A stretch of DNA of 64,000 bases, from assembly GCF_040782645.1 (NCBI RefSeq), contig NZ_CP160403.1:9583001-9647000 (forward strand). The letters are read 5' to 3'. Source of the stretch: Streptomyces sp. HUAS ZL42. Lineage in GTDB: Bacteria > Actinomycetota > Actinomycetes > Streptomycetales > Streptomycetaceae. Position 1 is the stretch's first letter. Every line of letters begins with the position of its first letter. The position numbers and the translations under genes are program-made. This document shows, one piece after another, positions 41,687-48,919 of this stretch. Under the pieces are notes generated by a model, which worked only from the letters and a program-made list of their open reading frames with translations, ran no database searches and was not told where the DNA came from.

Positions 41687-42934
41687 GTGCAGCTCCGCTA
41701 CAACTACCGGGCCTACCCGGACGCCTCCCAGCGCCGTGCGCTGGCCCATGCGTTCGGCTGTGCCCGCGTGGTGTGGAACGACTGCCTGCGCGACCGCAAA
41801 GAAGCACACGCGGCGGGGCTGCCGTACGTGACGTCGGCCGAGCTGTCCCGGCTTCGCATCACCCAGGCCAAGCGCACCGAGGAACGCGCCTGGCTCGCCG
41901 ACGTGTCAGCGGTCGTCCTGCAACAGTCCCTGCGGGACCTCGACACCGTCTACAGAAACTTCTTCGACAGCCTCACGGGCAAGCGGCAGGGCCGCAAGGT
42001 CGGCCCTCCCCGCTACAAGTCGAAGAAGGACACCCGGCAGTCGATCCGCCTCAACACCAACGCCTTCTGCCTGAAGGACGACGGCACGGTGTACGTGGCC
42101 AAGGTCGGCGACCTCAAGGTCACGTGGTCCCGCCGGCTTCCGGCCGCACCCACGTCCCTGACCATCACCAAGGACAGCTGCGGCCGGTACTTCCTCAGCT
42201 TCGTCGTGCACACCGAGCCGGACACCCTCCCAGAGGTGGAAGCGCAGTCCGGTATCGACCTCGGCCTGTCCGCCTTCGCCGTCCTCTCCGACGGCAGCAA
42301 GATCGACAGCCCGCGCTTCGTGCGCCGGGCGGAGAAGAAACTCAAGCGCCTTCAGCGGGAGCTGTCCCGCAAGGCCAAGGGATCGAAGAACCGGGCCAAG
42401 GCCCGCATCAAGGTCGCACGCCAGCACGCCAAGGTGGCCGACCGGCGCCGGGACTTCCACCACAAGGCATCCACACAGATCATTCGCGACAACCAAGCGG
42501 TGTACGTGGAGGACCTCGCGGTGTCCGGCCTCGGCCGTACCCGGCTCGCCAAGTCCGTGCACGACGCGGGATGGTCCGCGTTCGTCGGCATGCTGGAGTA
42601 CAAGGCGGCTCTGCACGGCCGCACCTTCGCCAAGGTGGACCGCGCTTTCCCGTCCTCGCAGGTCTGCTCGGCCTGCGGATTCCGGGACGGCCCCAAGCCC
42701 CTGCACGTCCGCGAGTGGACGTGCGGCGAATGCGGCACCGTGCACGACCGCGACCACAACGCAGCCCGCAACGTCCTCTTCGAAGGACGCCGAAAAGTCG
42801 CCGCCGGACGGGCGGAGACGCCAAACGCCTCGTGGAGCGCCGGTAAGACCAGGGCGAAAGTCCCGGCACAGCGCGGTGAAGCAGGAAGCCCCCGGAAGGG
42901 TCAGCCGACCCAGGCCGGAATCCCTGGACCTTAG
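41687..42934 (+). CDS. tnpB: TnpB RNA-guided endonuclease (copy 1)
   Basis: A 415-residue IS200/IS605 TnpB. The N-terminal wedge/helix region has the FGCARVVWNDCLR motif; the RuvC active site is GIDLGLS (Asp), YVEDLAV (Glu) and DRDHNAARN (Asp). A zinc finger has CSACGF and CGECGT pairs. All are intact. The GTG at 41687 aligns with the start of copy 2. TnpB cuts DNA guided by a right-end RNA and protects the element from loss. Downstream sequence to 42951 would encode that RNA; its guide would match the flank from 42952. Orphaned from a working TnpA. Confidence 0.88.
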   Translation: MQLRYNYRAYPDASQRRALAHAFGCARVVWNDCLRDRKEAHAAGLPYVTSAELSRLRITQAKRTEERAWLADVSAVVLQQSLRDLDTVYRNFFDSLTGKRQGRKVGPPRYKSKKDTRQSIRLNTNAFCLKDDGTVYVAKVGDLKVTWSRRLPAAPTSLTITKDSCGRYFLSFVVHTEPDTLPEVEAQSGIDLGLSAFAVLSDGSKIDSPRFVRRAEKKLKRLQRELSRKAKGSKNRAKARIKVARQHAKVADRRRDFHHKASTQIIRDNQAVYVEDLAVSGLGRTRLAKSVHDAGWSAFVGMLEYKAALHGRTFAKVDRAFPSSQVCSACGFRDGPKPLHVREWTCGECGTVHDRDHNAARNVLFEGRRKVAAGRAETPNASWSAGKTRAKVPAQRGEAGSPRKGQPTQAGIPGP

Positions 42935-42951
42935 GCCAGGGAGCACGTCAA
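42922..42951 (+). repeat. IS200/IS605 right end with hairpin
   Basis: CCCTGG and CCAGGG pair around ACCTTAGG-like loop bases, followed by GAGCACGTCAA, where the element ends. Nearly the same 30 bases (one change) recur at 52204-52233. It is the likely 3' end of the omega RNA scaffold. Confidence 0.7.
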
Positions 42952-43359
42952 TTCGAGTCCCCGCACGCGGCCCGGGCATGCGGCTGCGGCTGCGGCGCGC
43001 CGGTCACCGTCGGCTGGTTCCTGCCCGGGCACGACCAGAAGGCCCTGCATGACCGCGTCGCCAAGATCGGCACGGTCCGCGAGTTCATCGACTGGTTCGA
43101 CCGCGTCTATGCCGAAGGGGACCGGTTCATGGCGTCCAGGATCGTCTCCGTCGTCCCGCACGCGAACGCCAAGGACGCGTGCAGCGCGCACGGTGCCGCC
43201 GCGCAGTGCACGCCCCTCGTCGCCGATGTGGTGCTGAGCGATGCGGGCAGCGAGCACGTGGAGTGGGCCGTCTGTGCCCGCTGGCTTCGGGAGAACCCCG
43301 ACGCGACCGCCTGGTTGGAAGGCCATCCGGACGACGCGGCACTGCTGAGCGCTTCCTGA
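42952..43359 (+). pseudogene. C-terminal part of a gene interrupted by the IS element
   Basis: From the element's right boundary an open frame runs FESPHAARACGCGCGAPVTVGWF, PGHDQKALHDRVAKIGTVRE, VYAEGDRFMASRIVSVVPHA to CARWLRENPDATAWL and a TGA. It is well-formed protein sequence with several cysteines but no start codon of its own; the N-terminal part is not found left of the element. Family unknown to me. Truncated by insertion. Confidence 0.5.
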
Positions 43360-43364
43360 TCCCG

Positions 43365-43913
43365 CTATTTGTCCGGGCGGGGCCCGGCGCCGGCGTAGTA
43401 GCGGGCCCGGGCCTGCTTGACGTGGTCCAGGGCGACGCCGTGATCGGCTCCGTCGACGTTCAGCGGCGGGCGCATCCGGGCGATCAGCGCCTTCTCCAGC
43501 GGGCCGGGGGCGGGATGCTCGCTCCAGGTGAGGGCGAGGTGACGGTGCATCCAGCCAGTGAGGCGCTGCTCGTCCTCGGCGACCAGGACGACGCGGTCGG
43601 TCCATGTGGTGCGGTAGCCCTCGGCGGGCATCAGGAGTCCGGCGAGGGTGCGGCGCAGGGTGGACCTGCCGGAGTCCCTGAGGTGGTAGGAGGCGATACG
43701 GGAGCGCAGTCGCTGGGCCTTGCCCAGGTAGAGAAGCCTCTGTGTATGGTCGCCGGAATTTGTGGGGCCGTCGAAGGTGGGCAGTATCTCGGGTGGGGCC
43801 CACCAGGCGTACAGGCCCGCGGTGTTGGGCAGGTCGGCGACCGCGCCTTCCAGTGTGCGGGGCGTGGCGAGAAGGTCGGCTTCGGCCTGTCGGGCGATGC
43901 TGTCGTCGAGCAT
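43365..43913 (-). CDS. GIY-YIG nuclease-domain protein
   Basis: A 182-residue protein. The GIY-YIG core begins [10 protein letters not shown] (GIY) and [20 protein letters not shown] (YIG, with the following Arg/His), continues with the helix carrying a glutamate ([14 protein letters not shown], Glu as likely metal ligand, then the family's PPLN). Stand-alone GIY-YIG proteins cut DNA, but the substrate of this one is unknown. It lies beside the interrupted gene and mobile DNA. Confidence 0.75.
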   Translation of the reverse strand: MLDDSIARQAEADLLATPRTLEGAVADLPNTAGLYAWWAPPEILPTFDGPTNSGDHTQRLLYLGKAQRLRSRIASYHLRDSGRSTLRRTLAGLLMPAEGYRTTWTDRVVLVAEDEQRLTGWMHRHLALTWSEHPAPGPLEKALIARMRPPLNVDGADHGVALDHVKQARARYYAGAGPRPDK

Positions 43914-44199
43914 GTCCGCAGCCTAGGGTGGACCGAGCGACGCCGTCCGGCCTTCAGACGCTTGGGGTGTGCTCGGAGAGGTTGCGGCGGGTCCGGCGTT
44001 CCACGAGCACGGGCACGTAGCTGCGCATGGGCACGGTTTCCAGTGTCCGCGGGGGCCGCGGCAACGGCGGCCTCGACGGCATCAGGTGTGTGGCGCACGC
44101 CGTGCGAGACCGTGATGTGCTCGGTGAGGTGTCGGCTGGATGTATGAGGCCCGGCCGTGGGCCGGGCAAGACGCTCCCGGACATCGAAGTGTCCGGCGA
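43914..44199. other. Stretch without supported gene
   Basis: No gene found. The minus-strand GIY-YIG promoter should lie in its first part. Confidence 0.4.
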
Positions 44200-44418
44200 C
44201 CGTGGCCCTGCCGACCGCCGGGCCTCCGTGGTGACGCTGACCAGTGCCGGACAGTCGCAACTGGACGTCTGGACCGCCGCCCACGAACGCCGCCTGGACA
44301 CCGCGCTCGCGGCCATTGATGGCGGTGCCCGGACGGTCATCGGAGCGCGCTGCCTGCGCTCTTCCAACTCGCCGAGCGCCTGGGGGAGTCGGGTGAGGAG
44401 GACCGGGCGTCGAGTTGA
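44200..44418 (+). pseudogene. MarR-family regulator C-terminal remnant
   Basis: Reads DRRASVVTLTSAGQSQLDVW, AAHERRLDTALAAIDGGART, then shifts one base into ALPALFQLAERLGESGEEDR ending at TGA 44418. The wing and dimerisation helix of MarR proteins are clear; the N-terminal half is missing. One indel near 44350 plus a 5' truncation. Confidence 0.6.
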
Positions 44419-44928
44419 CCTACGGGGTCGGGCCGTCGTGCAGGATCGCCGTCCGGCGAGTCCGTCCTGATCGTCGGGCGTGAGAGGGAGTCCGCCGCCT
44501 GTGGGATGCGCTCTATGAGCACCAGGACGGCTTCGTCTCGCCTGGTATGCCCACGAGCACGTCCGGGGGAGCCGTCGTCTTTGTGGCCGCCCAGGCAGAC
44601 AGCGGTTCACCCATGGCTTCCTCGGCCTCTGCCGTCCATGGGATCACGACCGATGTCCTGTAGGACGGCTCCCGACTGTCGGCGGAGACGGCCCGCCGGA
44701 CCGTGCAGGTGCTCAAGTGTCCGCGAGTGCATGCCCGCCGTGCCGGACGGCCTTGATGGGGCGCGTCGCGGGATCCCGGTTTCCGTTCGGGCACGGCTCC
44801 GCCTTCCCGGTCACCTCAATCGGCATCCTGCCGGCGACGCGGGCCGTGTGTCTGTGGCCGGCTGTATGCCGACGTGCCTGTCACTCGTTCATGTGTACGC
44901 AGGTAGGCGGGAGTTGTACGCTGCAAAG
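44419..44928. other. Debris and promoter region before the first wHTH-hydrolase gene
   Basis: About 510 bases. A minus-strand frame (VVIPWTAEAEEAMGEPLSAW) resembles a universal-stress-protein helix, weakly, and could be another relic. GTTGTA at 44913-44918 lies exactly 16 bases before the GTG start at 44929, as it does before the paralogous gene. Confidence 0.35.
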
Positions 44929-46164
44929 GTGGAGGGGGACAAGTATCACTTCGGTGAGTACGAGCTGGACATGGCTCGGCACCAGCTCCGGCGGGCCGGC
45001 GAACCGGTTCACGTCGAGCCCCGGGCCCTGGACCTGCTGCGACATCTGGTCGAGCACCGTGACCGCGTGGTGCCGAAGAATGAGCTGCTCGACGAGGTGT
45101 GGGGGGACCGCTTCGTCAGCGAGGCCGCGCTCACCACGGCGCTGCGGACCGCGCGGCTGGCCGTGGATGACACCGGCAGCCGGCAGCAGGTGATCCGAAC
45201 GGTGCACCGACGGGGTTATCAGTTCGTGGCTGCGGTGACGGTCGTCGGGGCGGGGGCGCCGCCAGTCGACCCCGGCACAGAGGCCGGTGTGCAGTCGGCA
45301 GCGGTCGGTGGGCCGCTCGGCGCCGATCGTCAGACCATCCGGTTCTGCCGGGCAGGTGATGGCACGCGCATCGCCTATGCAGCCGTCGGCTCGGGCCCGC
45401 CCCTGCTCAAGGCCGCCAAGTGGATGTCCCATCTCGACCTGGAGTGGACGACTCCGGTGTGGTCGCACTGGCTGAGAGGGCTCGCCCGCAACCGCCGGCT
45501 GATCCGCTACGACGAGCGCGGGTGCGGCCTCTCCGACTGGGCGGTGCCCGGCTTCACGTTCGACGACTGGGTCGACGACCTGGAGACTGTCGTCGAGGCA
45601 GTGGGACTCGACAGGTTCCCTTTGCTCGGGGTGTCACAGGGCGGCGCGGTGGCGGTCGCTTATGCCGTACGCCATCCGGAGAGGGTGAGCCGGCTGATCC
45701 TCGCCGGAGCCTATGCCCGAGGACGGCAGGTCCGGGCCCGAAGCGAGACCGAGGGGGCCGAGGCGGCCCTCGACCTGGATGTGGCCCGGGTGGGGTGGAT
45801 TCACCAGGACCCCAGATTCCTGCGCCACTTCGCCTCCCAGTTCCTCGCCGACGCCACTCCCGCGGAGTGGGACGCGTTCGCCGCCTACCAGCGGCAGACG
45901 ACTTCGCCCGCCAACGGCCTGCGCTTCCTGGAGGAGTTCACCCGCATCGACGTCTCGGGCATCGCTCACGACGTGACCTGCCCCACGCTGATCCTCCACT
46001 CCCGCGACGACGCGCGAGTCCCCGTCGCACAGGCCCTGGAACTGGCCACGCTCATCCCCGACAGCCGACTGGTCCTCCTCGACAGCCGCAGTCACCTGCT
46101 CACCGCGTTCGAACCGGCCTGGGACGAGTTCCTGTCGCACATCGACGCCTTCCTGACCGAGTGA
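44929..46164 (+). CDS. OmpR-type winged helix fused to alpha/beta hydrolase (copy 1)
   Basis: A 411-residue fusion. Residues ~5-105 form a Trans_reg_C/OmpR-type winged helix (FGEYELDMARHQLRRAGEPV, LLRHLVEHRDRVVPKNELL, ALRTARLAVDDTGSRQQVIR, HRRGYQFVA). A ~35-residue linker leads to an alpha/beta hydrolase (about 145-411). The triad is GVSQGGA (Ser236), SRDDARVP (Asp360 or 361) and SRSHLL (His389), apparently intact. No receiver domain. I infer a one-component regulator whose hydrolase domain binds or cleaves a small ligand. It faces its paralogue at 47615-48829 across a small secreted-protein gene. Confidence 0.85.
   Translation: MEGDKYHFGEYELDMARHQLRRAGEPVHVEPRALDLLRHLVEHRDRVVPKNELLDEVWGDRFVSEAALTTALRTARLAVDDTGSRQQVIRTVHRRGYQFVAAVTVVGAGAPPVDPGTEAGVQSAAVGGPLGADRQTIRFCRAGDGTRIAYAAVGSGPPLLKAAKWMSHLDLEWTTPVWSHWLRGLARNRRLIRYDERGCGLSDWAVPGFTFDDWVDDLETVVEAVGLDRFPLLGVSQGGAVAVAYAVRHPERVSRLILAGAYARGRQVRARSETEGAEAALDLDVARVGWIHQDPRFLRHFASQFLADATPAEWDAFAAYQRQTTSPANGLRFLEEFTRIDVSGIAHDVTCPTLILHSRDDARVPVAQALELATLIPDSRLVLLDSRSHLLTAFEPAWDEFLSHIDAFLTE
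45817..46090 (+). repeat. 274-bp near-identical inverted repeat, copy 1
   Basis: This part of the hydrolase domain is essentially identical at DNA level, with about two mismatches seen, to the complement of 47689-47962. The rest of the two genes differs strongly, which points to gene conversion. Confidence 0.85.
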
Positions 46165-46585
46165 GCCGCGTGGCCTCGGCATCCGGCAGCCGAGGCGTCG
46201 CCGGGCCGCTGCCCGCACCTGGACGGTCGTGACCGCGTCATCAGCCACTCGGGCTGATGACGTCGGTCCTGGCGACCTGGCGTGTGGGGCGAAGACGCCA
46301 GCAGCCGCGATCTTCCCCGATGACGCCTGCGCCCAGATCTCCTTGATGGAGCCGTGCCTGGGCTGTCCCCAGAGCTGTTCGGCCTGATTCCCCGGGTGGG
46401 CCCGCGTCGGCCTACGTACGGGCTGCGCGATCTCCGGCCGCTTCCTGCTGCCGGTGCTCAGGGGCGCGGCTCGCAGCGCACAAAGCGAACACCCCGACGG
46501 CCTCACCCACCCTGTTGGCGTCCGGTTCGCCGGACGTGGTGCTCACACGCGCCCCATCAACCCGGCTCGCCCACTGAGAGAAGCA
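46165..46585. other. Intergenic region with terminator hairpin
   Basis: About 420 bases between the hydrolase stop and the 11-bp repeats. Besides the hairpin at 46237-46261 nothing is recognisable. Confidence 0.4.
46237..46261 (+). terminator. Hairpin after the first wHTH-hydrolase gene
   Basis: GTCATCAGCC pairs perfectly with GGCTGATGAC across five bases, 73 bases after the stop at 46164. No T-run. Confidence 0.55.
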
Positions 46586-46658
46586 CCCTCAGTCCGTCCT
46601 CAGCCCACCCTCAGACGAGCCTCAGACCTCCACCAAGTCTTGGACCCTCGGCGAACCC
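46586..46658 (+). promoter_or_regulatory. Four CCTCAG direct repeats every 11 bp plus conserved box
   Basis: CCTCAG occurs at 46587, 46598, 46609 and 46620, exactly 11 bases apart, on the coding strand 131 bases or more before ATG 46760. The stretch after the last repeat (TCCACCAAG...TGGACC) recurs in the other repeat set at 52053. Eleven-base direct repeats are the usual site type for OmpR/SARP winged helices, which bind one face of the helix turn by turn. The flanking fusion proteins are the obvious candidates. Binding is inferred. Confidence 0.75.
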
Positions 46659-46759
46659 GATGCTTGAGCGGTGCCAGGCCAAGGAGCAGTGGTGGGGGCA
46701 TCTCCCCCCGGCCCGGCACTCACCTCAGACACGGAAAACACACGAGAGAAGGACAGAAG

Positions 46760-47224
46760 ATGCGACTCGACAACACCAGGACGTCCGGCCGGGCCCGGAC
46801 TCGCCGGGGGCTGGCGCTGCTGATCGCGACGGGGGCTGGGCTGGGCTCCCTGCTGCTGGGAACGCTTCCGGCGCAGGCCAACGACACCACCAAGACGGTG
46901 GCGGCGGACGGCCAGTCGATCACGTTCGCCACGAGCGACAGCAGCCGCGGCGTCAGCGGCAGCGTCATCTTCGTGGTCAAGTCGGACGGCAACTGGTCGA
47001 TCGCGGGAAGCGGGCACAACTCGCACCTGCTCGTCCGCACCTTCCACTGGACCTGCGACCTGACGTGGGACGCGGCGGGGGTCTCGCACTCGACCGGCAA
47101 GAAGGCCGTGCCCGGCAAGGAGACCCGCAGCATCAGCTCGGCGGCGTACGACCCCAACGTCCAGGCGGACTTTGCCGACATCGCCGCCCGGGGCAGGGCC
47201 GACTGCGACATCGTCATCGGCTAG
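46760..47224 (+). CDS. Small secreted protein flanked by the two regulators
   Basis: A 154-residue protein with an Arg-rich start and hydrophobic core (GLALLIATGAGLGSLLLGTL) ending PAQA-N, a normal Sec signal peptide cleaved near residue 40. The mature ~114 residues are strand-rich (DGQSITFATSDSSRGVSGSV, IFVVKSDGNWSIAGSGHNSH) with two cysteines (WTCDL and ADCDI) that could form a disulphide. No family recognised; the overall feel is of a small beta-sandwich. GAGAAGG precedes the ATG. Its promoter carries the 11-bp repeats. Confidence 0.8.
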   Translation: MRLDNTRTSGRARTRRGLALLIATGAGLGSLLLGTLPAQANDTTKTVAADGQSITFATSDSSRGVSGSVIFVVKSDGNWSIAGSGHNSHLLVRTFHWTCDLTWDAAGVSHSTGKKAVPGKETRSISSAAYDPNVQADFADIAARGRADCDIVIG

Positions 47225-47614
47225 CCGCACAGACAGGCCGGTACACCGGCCCGGCAAGACCACCGGCGTCCGTGAAGCTGTCCGACGACCTCGCGGACGC
47301 CGGATCGGGGATCGACCCCAAGGGTCGTGACCGAATCCGACGTCACCGAGATCCAGCAGTAACGGCCCTCGCCCGTCGCTCGTCTTCTCCCGGTGCTGCC
47401 GCGATGACGCCGAACCGGCCGCGGCGGCACCGATGTGTCTGCCCGGACCACCTTCGGGGAGCCTCGCCTGCTTGCCCCGGTGGCAGGGTCGCGGACTGTG
47501 CGCGACCGAAGCACCCCCCGGCGTTGCGGACCGGCTCCGCACGCGGTCGCCGACACAGCCGTGCACAGCGCCCCGCGGAGCTCTCCCGTCGCTGCGGGCG
47601 TTCCGTCTGCCGGG
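47225..47614. other. Convergent intergenic stretch
   Basis: About 390 bases between two convergent genes. No gene or clear hairpin recognised. Confidence 0.4.
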
Positions 47615-48829
47615 CTATTCGGAGAGGAAGGTGTAGAGGTGGGTGAGGAAGGTGGGCCAGGCCGGGTCGTCGGCGGTGAACAGGTGGTTGCGGCTGTCGA
47701 GGAGGACCAGTCGGCTGTCGGGGATGAGCGTGGCCAGTTCCAGGGCCTGTGCGACGGGGACTCGCGCGTCGTCGCGGGCGTGGATGATCAGCGTGGGGCA
47801 GGTCACGTCGTGAGCGATGCCCGAGACGTCGATGCGGGTGAACTCCTCCAGGAAGCGCAGGCCGTTGGCGGGCGAAGTCGTCTGCCGCTGGTAGGCGGCG
47901 AACGCGTCCCACTCCGCGGGAGTGGCGTCGGCGAGGAACTGGGAGGCGAAGTGGCGCAGGAAGCTGTTGTCCTGCGAACGCCATCCGGCACGGGCGATGT
48001 TGAGGTCGACCTCGGCGGCATCGCGCTCGGCGTCGCTGCCCGCACGGATCTGCTGTCCCCGGGCATAGGCGGAGGTGAGGATCAGATGGCTGACCCGCTC
48101 GGGGCGAAGAGCGGCGTAGGCGACTGCCACCGCGCTGCCCTGTGACACCCCGAGCAGGGGAAAGCGGTCGAGGCCGACTGCGTCGGCCACGGCATCGAGG
48201 TCGGCGACCAGGTCGTCGAGCGTGAAGCTGCCCATGTCCCATGAGGAGAGGCCGCAGCCGCGCTCGTCGTAGCGGATGAGCTGCCGGCCGCGGGTGAGAC
48301 CGTCGAACCAGTGGGCCCACATCGGGTTGGTCCGGTCGAGGTCGAGGTGGGTCAGCCAGTTGGCGGTCTTCACCAGGGGCGGGCCCTCGCCGGTGCGGGC
48401 GTAGGCGATGCGGGTGCCGTCGGCGGACCGGCAGAAGCGGATGACCTCGTGGTCCGCCTCCGCCCCTGCCGGGATGCCGGGGGCCGTGGCTGTGGCGACC
48501 GGAAGGGGGGAAGCCACCGTCGTCTGCGCGACGCACCGATAGCCGTGCGGGCTTACGGCGCGGATCATCTGCTGTCGTGTGTCGCTGTCACCGATGGCGA
48601 GACGGGCCGTGCGCAGCGAGGTGGCGAGTGCGGCCTCGCTGACCGCGTGTCCGTGTCCCATCCTGTCGCGCAGCTCCTTTTCGGGCACGACGCGGCCCCG
48701 GTGCTCGACCAGGTGGCACAGGAGTTCCAGAGCCTGGGGCTCGACGTCGACCCGCTGTCCGGCATGGCTGAGGCGGCGGCGGTCCGCGTCCAACGCGTAC
48801 TGCCCGAACCGGTAAACCGCGCTGTCCAC
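47615..48829 (-). CDS. OmpR-type winged helix fused to alpha/beta hydrolase (copy 2)
   Basis: A 404-residue paralogue of 44929-46164 with the same order: winged helix (YRFGQYALDADRRRLSHAGQ, VVPEKELRDRMGHGHAVSEA), linker, alpha/beta hydrolase with GVSQGSA (Ser229), ARDDARVP and SRNHLF. The winged helices differ a lot while a 274-bp block of the hydrolase is almost identical. The recognition-helix region (residues ~60-80) diverges from copy 1, so the two may read different sites or respond to different cues. GTG start; GTTGTA lies 16 bases upstream, as in copy 1. The next gene upstream (4CL copy 2) is on the same strand 90 bases away. Confidence 0.85.
   Translation of the reverse strand: MDSAVYRFGQYALDADRRRLSHAGQRVDVEPQALELLCHLVEHRGRVVPEKELRDRMGHGHAVSEAALATSLRTARLAIGDSDTRQQMIRAVSPHGYRCVAQTTVASPLPVATATAPGIPAGAEADHEVIRFCRSADGTRIAYARTGEGPPLVKTANWLTHLDLDRTNPMWAHWFDGLTRGRQLIRYDERGCGLSSWDMGSFTLDDLVADLDAVADAVGLDRFPLLGVSQGSAVAVAYAALRPERVSHLILTSAYARGQQIRAGSDAERDAAEVDLNIARAGWRSQDNSFLRHFASQFLADATPAEWDAFAAYQRQTTSPANGLRFLEEFTRIDVSGIAHDVTCPTLIIHARDDARVPVAQALELATLIPDSRLVLLDSRNHLFTADDPAWPTFLTHLYTFLSE
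47689..47962 (-). repeat. 274-bp near-identical inverted repeat, copy 2
   Basis: Reverse complement of 45817-46090; see that entry. Confidence 0.85.
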
Positions 48830-48919
48830 ACGAAAACTTTACAACCCCCATGCCATCTACGGCAGTTGGGGGCCCGCCCAGGGCACCCCCAGCGCCGGGT
48901 CCGCGAGCAAGGGCACCGC

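Larger units (their letters stand above)
41290..42951 (+). mobile_element. IS200/IS605-family element 1 (left end damaged)
   Basis: Divergent tnpA (minus) and tnpB (plus) with a right-end hairpin at 42922-42951. The tnpA C-terminus is replaced by foreign sequence near 41320, so the left end is lost and the left boundary is approximate. The element should be immobile on its own but keeps an intact TnpB. Its right end abuts an interrupted gene at 42952. Confidence 0.75.

Noticed and set aside
42952..42965. TTCGAGTCCCC after the TnpB right end resembles a tRNA T-loop
   Set aside because: No matching stem or rest of a tRNA upstream or downstream; the bases fit a protein-coding frame.
44513..44794. 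Universal stress protein gene on the minus strand
   Set aside because: Only ~20 residues resemble a USP helix; nucleotide-binding motifs are absent, so noted only as possible debris.
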